DNA of 18,041 nt from Paludibacteraceae bacterium (GTDB lineage Bacteria > Bacteroidota > Bacteroidia > Bacteroidales > Paludibacteraceae), in assembly GCA_017550055.1 (NCBI GenBank), contig JAFYMM010000083.1:1-18041 (forward strand). Reading direction: 5' to 3'. The notes below the pieces were generated by a model. The model had not been told where the DNA came from. It saw nothing but the letters and a program-made list of their open reading frames with translations, and searched no databases. Both the position numbers and the translations under genes were made by a program. This document shows positions 14,601 to 18,041 of the stretch, in pieces (position 1 is the stretch's first letter; each line of letters begins with the position of its first letter).

Positions 14601-17309
14601 GGTTATTTGTTGCCTTCTTATGAAAATGGTGAACCTAATACATCTTATCGTGTTCCTGATTGTTTTACTCGTGGACATGATAATGCTACAGAGTTCCCAT
14701 TTACTAAAGATAATACTCTTTCATATCCTCACTTATATACAAGTGGTATTTATCAAATTGCACGTACAGGAAGTTATGCTTTGAAGTTCTATTCAAATTC
14801 AGATGAGAAAGTCGGTGGTTATATTTCTTTGCCACTTATAGATGGAAATTATGACGAGTTGCAAGTTACTTTCTGGATGCGTCCATTTGGAGCGATAAAG
14901 GGTACTGACAATATTGACCACACTGGTCTTAATGCTGTTTTTGCGCGTAAGATTACGGTTGGTACAATGACTAATCCTAATGATCCTTCTACTTTTGTTC
15001 CATTGCAAGTGTTGTCATATCCTTATACGACAGAAGATGCATGCATGGCCCATGGTCAGTTCGTTTATGATGATGTGGAAGGAACAAATTATTGGCGTAA
15101 ACATTCTGTGTTGTTGAAAGGAACAAAAGGTAAGTTTATTACGTTCAAAAATGACTTATATGATGGTTATGAAAATAATCAGATATATATTGATGATGTT
15201 GTTGTAGATTATGTTTCTGATTGTATGACACCTACGTCTATGATGGTAGAAGATGCGACAGCAACTACAGCTCGTCTTAATGCAACGACTAATGGAGCAT
15301 CTGGCTATGAAGTGCAATTGTCGCTTAATGAAGATTTCCGTGAAATCTGGCGTACAGATATGATTGATACTTTCCCTGTTGTATTGACAAATCTTTTACC
15401 AGGTCAGGATTATTATATTAGAGCACGACAAGTTTGTGGTGAAACAAACAAATCGGCATGGTCTTCGGCTACTAATTGTATTACGGCTTATTCAACTTTG
15501 TATTCTACTGAATTGTTGGGTACGTTTAAGACTAAATCATTTACTCCTCGTCATTGGCAACGTTCGTGTGGTGTAAGTGCTACTGAGATATTTGACAAAA
15601 CAGGTAGTGCAATGATTACAGATGCAACAAGTCCTCTTGGTTGGACTGTTCAAGATGGTCATTTGGCTACGTATGTTACCTCATTCCAAACACGTGAAAC
15701 AAATCCTTATTGTTGGATATTTTCTCCATCAATTGAATTGCCAACAGGAGAAAATAGACTCATGTTTAATTTGGCACTTACTGATGATGATGGAGTCCAT
15801 AAGCCTGATTCAACTTTGAGTAATATTGATGACTTGTTCTATGTTGTTGTATCAGATGATAATGGACGTAGTTGGGTTGAAACCAATAAGTTTGTTTGGG
15901 CAAACAAAGGTAATGCTGATTTTGATTATAATGCTATTCCTTATGATGGCGCTGTTTACGAAGTTGATTTGTCTAAATATAGTGGAAAAGTTATTCGTCT
16001 TGCATTCTATTCAGAATGTCGTTCTGCAGTAACATCTCAATTACATTTAGGTGATATACGTATCAATTCTGTTGTTAAAAAGGATGTTAAATCTACTATC
16101 TGCGAAACAGAGGATTATCATTATGATGATTTTGTTAAATTGTCATCTGAATTGAATGTTGGAGAAAATGCATTTACATATTATGGATATGCAACTGAGG
16201 TGACTCAAGAAGACACAATCTATAATATTTCAGTAAATGTATTGCCTATGTCGGTAACATCGTTTGATGAAATTTTGTGTAGTGGAGATGTGTATGCACA
16301 ACATAATTTTAACTCTTTGGATAGAGCTGGAGTTTATAAGCAAAAATTGAAATCTCATATTGGATGCGATTCGGTTGTTGTTGTTAATATAGGAGTAAAC
16401 CCTATTCCAGAAATTGTATTTACTGATACTATCTGTTTTGGCGCATCTTATACTTGGAATGGTCGTGAGTGTAATCGTACAGGTGTATATGTTGATACGC
16501 TTGTTTCTCAGGTTACTGGTTGCGATTCAATTGTTACTTTATTGCTTAATGTGTCAGATGCACCAATGGTTTATGATACTATAGGTTTGTGTAGTGGTAG
16601 AACATATCAATTTGGAGATAGATTGATTGATGAATCGGGAGTTTATACACATACGTTTAAGTCTATAGTGGGTTGTGATTCAATTGTTACTTTGACTGTT
16701 AATATTGCTGATGATTTCCGATTGATACTTAACGAATTTATGTGTCCTGGTGAAACTTATACAGGTCATGGATTTGCAGGTATTCCAATGGGAGGCTCTT
16801 ATACATTGCCATTGACTTCGTCTGGTGGATGTGATAGTACAATTGTTCTTAATCTTGTTGAATTAGATAGAGATACTATTAAAATTCAACAAAAAATTAC
16901 TACTGATGATCTTCCTTATACTTTTGCTTCAAAAGTTTATGACGAAAATACAGGAGTAGGTACTTATACCGATGAGTTCTTGGTAGAACGAGAAGGATGT
17001 TCTAGTGTTATAATGCTTACTCTTGAGGTTGGCGAGCCAGTTGGCGTTGAAAATAATAAGTTGTCTGATTTGGTATTATATCCTAATCCAGTACAAGCTG
17101 GTGATATAATAAATATTGAGGGTGACTTTACAATCGAGGAATTAGATGGTATGTATATTGAAGTTTATACAATGTTGGGTTCTTGTATTTATTCATCGCA
17201 ATCTACATCTCTCAATACTCAATTGTCAATCGAAAATCGCGGTTTGTATATAGTGCGTGTAATTGCTGGCAATGGCACTATCTATCAAGGTAAGATTATT
17301 GTGAAATAG
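8643..17309 (+). CDS. Giant modular T9SS surface protein (2,888 residues)
   Basis: The ATG at 8643 overlaps the previous stop (ATGA); a second ATG at 8649 is equally possible and would give 2,886 residues. The signal peptide is cut after LKA, before Gln25. Nine MAM/choice-of-anchor-J-like modules follow, most closing with an I(D/N)(D/N)(V/L) motif: about 29-187, 290-471, 569-745, 844-1005, 1144-1318, 1409-1593, 1683-1873, 1974-2194 and 2289-2481. A fibronectin III-like domain follows each of the first eight. An Asp/Asn/Gly-rich linker (about 1006-1041) splits module four from its partner. Residues 2482-2800 are six repeats of about 52 residues with a Cys, GxY and GCDSIVTL signature. Residues 2801-2888 are a T9SS sorting domain with canonical LVLYPNPV, VYTMLGS, RGLYIVRV and a KIIVK end. 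No enzyme domain was recognised. The length and repeat design suggest a long surface fibre or adhesin; the ligand is unknown. It is the last gene of the operon. Confidence 0.9.
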   Translation: MIMKKIFLLLIVFCALCIAHPLKAQDKTVILFEDFEKGMPSTWSQEQVYGNYNWIVESGNLINPSGAVSGSRRVAFRNNTNQTTAYVTRLILPELDLSKVFQPILCFSYAQEKWAGDFDTLKILYRRTSKSNWVTLKTYSNYSSGWQRDTIRLAVPTSTYQLAFEAKDNLGRGVVIDDVEVRSIPNCTQPFNLAVGKITGTSAAVEWAGSFDALNYNVRLSNKPLTVRQLLGVESTDAEIKDYKVDGAEYSFEIPNLYPATEYYFYVQSECVGENSDWSDGCQFKTSDMLMLPYYEDFNMDYIENTTSSVENWFAYSSRNKAVPPFVNTHQTRSDRLKYSPDSTSALFFQGALNTETAIGKGAYSYICIPEIYIDSIKRVQLSFWTINYVTDGLVPMGNSCKIMVGVMTDPSNKKTFVPVDTVEIKSVADFEEIMVSFENYEGDGKYITFMSEFKDGTNAFVIDNLLVEEIPTTPKAKIKVGLPAAEALDVNFLEEESAQYEVVVSNVLLNTSKIDNKKVVARKVFDSAPCRVDGLFPWVTYYVYGRHINLNDTGAWSNPAKVLMPEKAYSYPTTVTFDINTFDLSTYYNPGKSTYKLVNGLLTLSSNSVFPESTEQWWGKESRSQWELHMEIRKAGDYQMIIFPEMMNPTQTKISFYATRHLIEPATFAVGIVSDANDVESFQPIDTITIANMTKANYLSFAYDLSQYKFEGRFFAIKLAYDYTNAWSHLWIDDVRFYESNACAEPTDIKASVEADKATISWKNNGASSWNVLVTTKEYSADEIEDLSRDQYFVKQNTTKNSVTITGLNTGKKTYYYYVQSNCEGALSVWSLPQSFKTDCPQVENVPYTMDFDDADWLVDASSNVFVVPCLYTKQTRFEDNSIGLTYYYPHLSNTIKFTGDKSLVLGRGSYIAFPQFSADVTRLQIAFYMIADSASHAVEVGVMTDPLDVATFVAVDTIEPNDSWSRHVSNLESYIGNGKHVAIRAIGESNMNYIDNVVVSVAPNTGGGNDNDDDDDNNDDDDDDKGGNQGGGDVDVPVNPCASPRNLSASNITKQTATISWSSSVTTYNLIVSARELTDVECVNATVGGDILVVEKKYSQTSYSLTGLKSNRPYHFYLQAICSETSQSDWVVGHFYTECDLINVNDKLIEAFDYYGVGQGSKPNCYIVGNLTEGASAANIPYCSSEYSNSGTASLMLKSTIGDNGAYAITPEIDVEDISSLRVKFHASVGNYASSQYARQLVVAIVSDPNEMATREIVATLKIQPGEGLDYEVCFDEYEGDIYGEYGRYVMFLSEFAKSNVVFIDDVVIDVIPECVSPKVKEVGSNSNSINLQLYGGKAPYQVKYVVGENSADAFDAAQIQNITDGKLDINGLSPNTDCYVIARSSCENGGYGEWSTVMCFTTSQMTIADLPYYDSFSQNRYTGEYFNPLDWIGYYIIDGNEEQYRYPALSLDKGDNKVVYLYANDAAITTYLVSPQLNTNDLKDCQVSFKYKPDTDVAKSQRAIVVGAVSNVSTRAKIEETFEPIDTILVNGTLQYDHIVVPLSQYSGVGKHVAFKADYTLNRAKVTDKSGTMGGFYIDDVLVELIPTCQRPTDFRLKSLGDTYAEFGFSHEGAIKYDVKYGVSGFDVESAGTLVTITNTTFAVNNLQPNTSYDFYVRAHCSATDVSGWSLCETYTTFEVPVSVFPYENKFDNQNENELWKLSVSESEVVNKWYNTDSLYISSNEGHSATYASKPTKTWAYRTFDMNAGVYTVSFDWKARGDATDYMRVFLIPALSQFEEGSGIVYNFDGSVITLSAAKQSFPENWIDLGRDGGVFNSTSYWSTYSKTFMITPEMEGFYRFVVYWENDDVANSNTLSAAIDNLLIEKSSCAYPYKLDIEDINSTYLSIGWQPVGNTPVSYNVVALTKELNPDKADSKYVAYSGTVTTNVARIDNLTANTDYFIYVQANCDGNEDLSHWSAVYKFTTPCDPKPLGTVFSFELEEGYLLPSYENGEPNTSYRVPDCFTRGHDNATEFPFTKDNTLSYPHLYTSGIYQIARTGSYALKFYSNSDEKVGGYISLPLIDGNYDELQVTFWMRPFGAIKGTDNIDHTGLNAVFARKITVGTMTNPNDPSTFVPLQVLSYPYTTEDACMAHGQFVYDDVEGTNYWRKHSVLLKGTKGKFITFKNDLYDGYENNQIYIDDVVVDYVSDCMTPTSMMVEDATATTARLNATTNGASGYEVQLSLNEDFREIWRTDMIDTFPVVLTNLLPGQDYYIRARQVCGETNKSAWSSATNCITAYSTLYSTELLGTFKTKSFTPRHWQRSCGVSATEIFDKTGSAMITDATSPLGWTVQDGHLATYVTSFQTRETNPYCWIFSPSIELPTGENRLMFNLALTDDDGVHKPDSTLSNIDDLFYVVVSDDNGRSWVETNKFVWANKGNADFDYNAIPYDGAVYEVDLSKYSGKVIRLAFYSECRSAVTSQLHLGDIRINSVVKKDVKSTICETEDYHYDDFVKLSSELNVGENAFTYYGYATEVTQEDTIYNISVNVLPMSVTSFDEILCSGDVYAQHNFNSLDRAGVYKQKLKSHIGCDSVVVVNIGVNPIPEIVFTDTICFGASYTWNGRECNRTGVYVDTLVSQVTGCDSIVTLLLNVSDAPMVYDTIGLCSGRTYQFGDRLIDESGVYTHTFKSIVGCDSIVTLTVNIADDFRLILNEFMCPGETYTGHGFAGIPMGGSYTLPLTSSGGCDSTIVLNLVELDRDTIKIQQKITTDDLPYTFASKVYDENTGVGTYTDEFLVEREGCSSVIMLTLEVGEPVGVENNKLSDLVLYPNPVQAGDIINIEGDFTIEELDGMYIEVYTMLGSCIYSSQSTSLNTQLSIENRGLYIVRVIAGNGTIYQGKIIVK
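11673..11720 (+). repeat. In-frame GAT/AAT triplet repeat coding an Asp/Asn linker
   Basis: Sixteen successive codons are all Asp or Asn (residues 1011-1026), made mostly of GAT with a few GAC and AAT. Glycine-rich sequence flanks it on both sides. It joins jelly-roll module four to the following fibronectin III domain in the giant protein, a joint that has no linker elsewhere in the chain. The nearly pure triplet run could change length by slippage without shifting the frame. Confidence 0.85.
16088..17041 (+). repeat. Six Cys/GCDSI repeats of about 52 residues
   Basis: The protein-level consensus is an early Cys followed by xGxxY, then a GVY turn about 20 residues on and a closing GCDSIVTLxLxV. 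Copies two to five are clear. Copy one has the Cys but lacks GCDS, and copy six keeps only EGCSSVIMLTL. Copies three and four share the 17-base run GATTCAATTGTTACTTT (near 16525 and 16679), suggesting recent duplication or conversion. Two copies of the same repeat occur in each upstream cargo gene. Confidence 0.8.
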
Positions 17310-17357
17310 TATTTTGAAATATATTAGTGTTTTTATAAAAAATCACTATTATCAGAT

Positions 17358-17395
17358 AAAAAACTTCATTCTGTGTTTGCAGAATGAAGTTTTTT
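17358..17395 (+). terminator. Intrinsic terminator of the operon
   Basis: A 16-bp perfect stem, arms 17358-17373 and 17380-17395 (core AACTTCATTCTG / CAGAATGAAGTT), closes on a 6-base loop TGTTTG and runs into eight T residues. It lies 48 bases after the stop of the giant gene. The A-run before the stem makes it potentially active in both directions. Confidence 0.9.
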
Positions 17396-17406
17396 TTATA
17401 CCTTTG
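17377..17406 (+). promoter_or_regulatory. Bacteroidetes-type promoter overlapping the operon terminator
   Basis: TTG at 17377-17379 (within TTTG 17376-17379), 19 bases, then TACCTTTG at 17399-17406 gives a near-perfect primary promoter match. The -33 element is the loop of the terminator and the spacer is its downstream arm. Transcription would start near 17413 and cover the hairpin-rich element that follows. Confidence 0.65.
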
Positions 17407-17808
17407 CAATGTGAACTCACGTCGGGGAGTATGTCTTTTCGGGGGTGGGTTTGCTACTCAGTAGCGAAATGGGCTGCACTTCGGCATAATTGAAAATAAA
17501 TTTTCATTATGCTCTCTGTTTGCTCCATTTTTGCAGACATATTAAATAGACGTTTATACAGCGTTTTGTTCTGACGGATTGAAACTTCGCAACTTTCAGC
17601 AGATGTCATGAACCTAACAACGATAGATGTCCTATGGGATGTAAGTACCCTAATTGTGCCTTATTTAGTTTGGCACACATTTGGCGCATATAATGTAGCA
17701 ATCATTATAACTTATATCGACGTGGGCTTCGCGTTGTCAGTTCCGACATCTGGGCAATGCGAAGGCCTCAATCCGTGGAACGACAACAGTCGAATTCCAC
17801 GTTTTTTT
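17407..17808 (+). ncRNA. Candidate structured non-coding RNA or conserved repeat element, about 395 bases
   Basis: The stretch is visibly more GC-rich than its surroundings. It is bounded by its own promoter (-7 box ending 17406) and a strong terminator (17774-17808). Possible hairpins include GCTAC/GTAGC (17453-17465), a long stem GCATAATTGAAAA/TTTTCATTATGC (17484-17512), TGTGCC/GGCACA (17655-17677), TATAATG/CATTATA (17689-17709) and a strong stem GGCTTCGCGTTG/CAATGCGAAGGCC (17725-17767). I do not see signatures of tmRNA, RNase P RNA, SRP RNA, tRNA or rRNA. The plus-strand frame 17608-17874 runs through the terminator and looks non-coding. I have a vague memory of similar sequences in other Bacteroidales genomes, which I cannot confirm. 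It might be two adjacent elements rather than one. Confidence 0.4.
17774..17808 (+). terminator. Intrinsic terminator of the candidate RNA
   Basis: CGTGGAA (17774-17780) pairs with TTCCACG (17795-17801) and an inner CGAC/GTCG stem closes an AACA loop, with an AA bulge on the 3' side. Seven T residues follow at once (17802-17808). This is a textbook plus-strand terminator. Confidence 0.85.
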
Positions 17809-18041
17809 ATGCCCTATAGTGAAGGTTTTGGGTGTTTTTTGAGGGGAATTTTGTCGTTTTTTTTAGGAAAATAGGGTGTTTTTTTAGTTAAATTTGGTGA
17901 ATTAGTCAAATTAGAGAGAAATTAATTTATTGATTTATAATGTGATGGTGTTGATTGTAGAGCTGAACTTTGCAACTATAAAGGGCTTGCAAAGTTTGCA
18001 AAGTTGGTTAAGGTGTTGATTGTGTTGATATTATGTAGATG
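17809..18041. other. Right-end non-coding sequence
   Basis: No credible reading frame is present. The left half is made of T-runs mixed with G-runs. TAAATTTG at 17889-17896 resembles a -7 box but has no properly spaced -33 element. The last 80 bases contain an inverted repeat (listed separately) and could be the start of another gene's control region beyond the window. Confidence 0.5.
17966..18005. repeat. Inverted and direct TTGCAAAGTT repeats
   Basis: AACTTTGCAA (17966-17975) is the exact inverse of TTGCAAAGTT (17987-17996), and a second direct copy of TTGCAAAGTT overlaps by one base at 17996-18005. The 11-base spacer allows either of two hairpins. No gene is visible beside it in the window. 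Confidence 0.75.

Noticed and set aside
17454..17540. A 28-residue minus-strand frame (MSAKMEQTESIMKIYFQLCR...)
   Set aside because: It overlaps the strong hairpin at 17484-17512 and has no promoter on the minus strand. The sequence has a familiar look, but I cannot confirm a real small protein.
17608..17874. An 88-residue plus-strand reading frame
   Set aside because: It has no signal or domain that I recognise, spans the hairpins and the terminator with its T-run, and ends in low-complexity sequence. It is better explained as translation of a structured non-coding element.

Overview
The window looks like chromosomal DNA from an AT-rich member of the Bacteroidales; genus is not resolved. 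Four observations support this: promoters of the Bacteroidetes type (TTG, about 20 bases, TAnnTTTG); no Shine-Dalgarno sequences before the genes; signal peptides cut just before Gln; and large secreted proteins ending in type IX secretion (T9SS) C-terminal sorting domains.

Layout. Positions 1-631 hold the 5' part of a minus-strand secreted protein gene that runs off the left edge. Positions 632-1119 are a divergent control region with a promoter for each direction, a phased 11-bp repeat array and a 7-bp repeat tract. Positions 1120-17309 are a tightly packed plus-strand operon of four genes: a 374-residue predicted outer-membrane beta-barrel, two paralogous T9SS cargo proteins of about 1,030 and 1,074 residues, and a 2,888-residue modular T9SS cargo protein. 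The operon ends in a strong intrinsic terminator (17358-17395). Downstream, 17399-17808 is a more GC-rich, hairpin-rich stretch with its own promoter and terminator, read here as a candidate structured non-coding RNA or conserved repeat element. Positions 17811-18041 hold no recognisable gene.

How the genes may work together. The three large proteins share a module kit: MAM/choice-of-anchor-J-like jelly-roll domains, fibronectin III-like domains with a paired cysteine, PKD-like domains, Cys/GCDSI repeats and a C-terminal sorting domain. They would cross the inner membrane by Sec, be moved across the outer membrane by T9SS and be attached to or released from the surface. The barrel protein encoded first in the operon is a plausible outer-membrane partner, but that role is inferred from gene order only. 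No catalytic domain was recognised in any of the four, so a surface adhesin or structural complex is the simplest reading. No tRNA, rRNA, CRISPR array or insertion sequence was seen.
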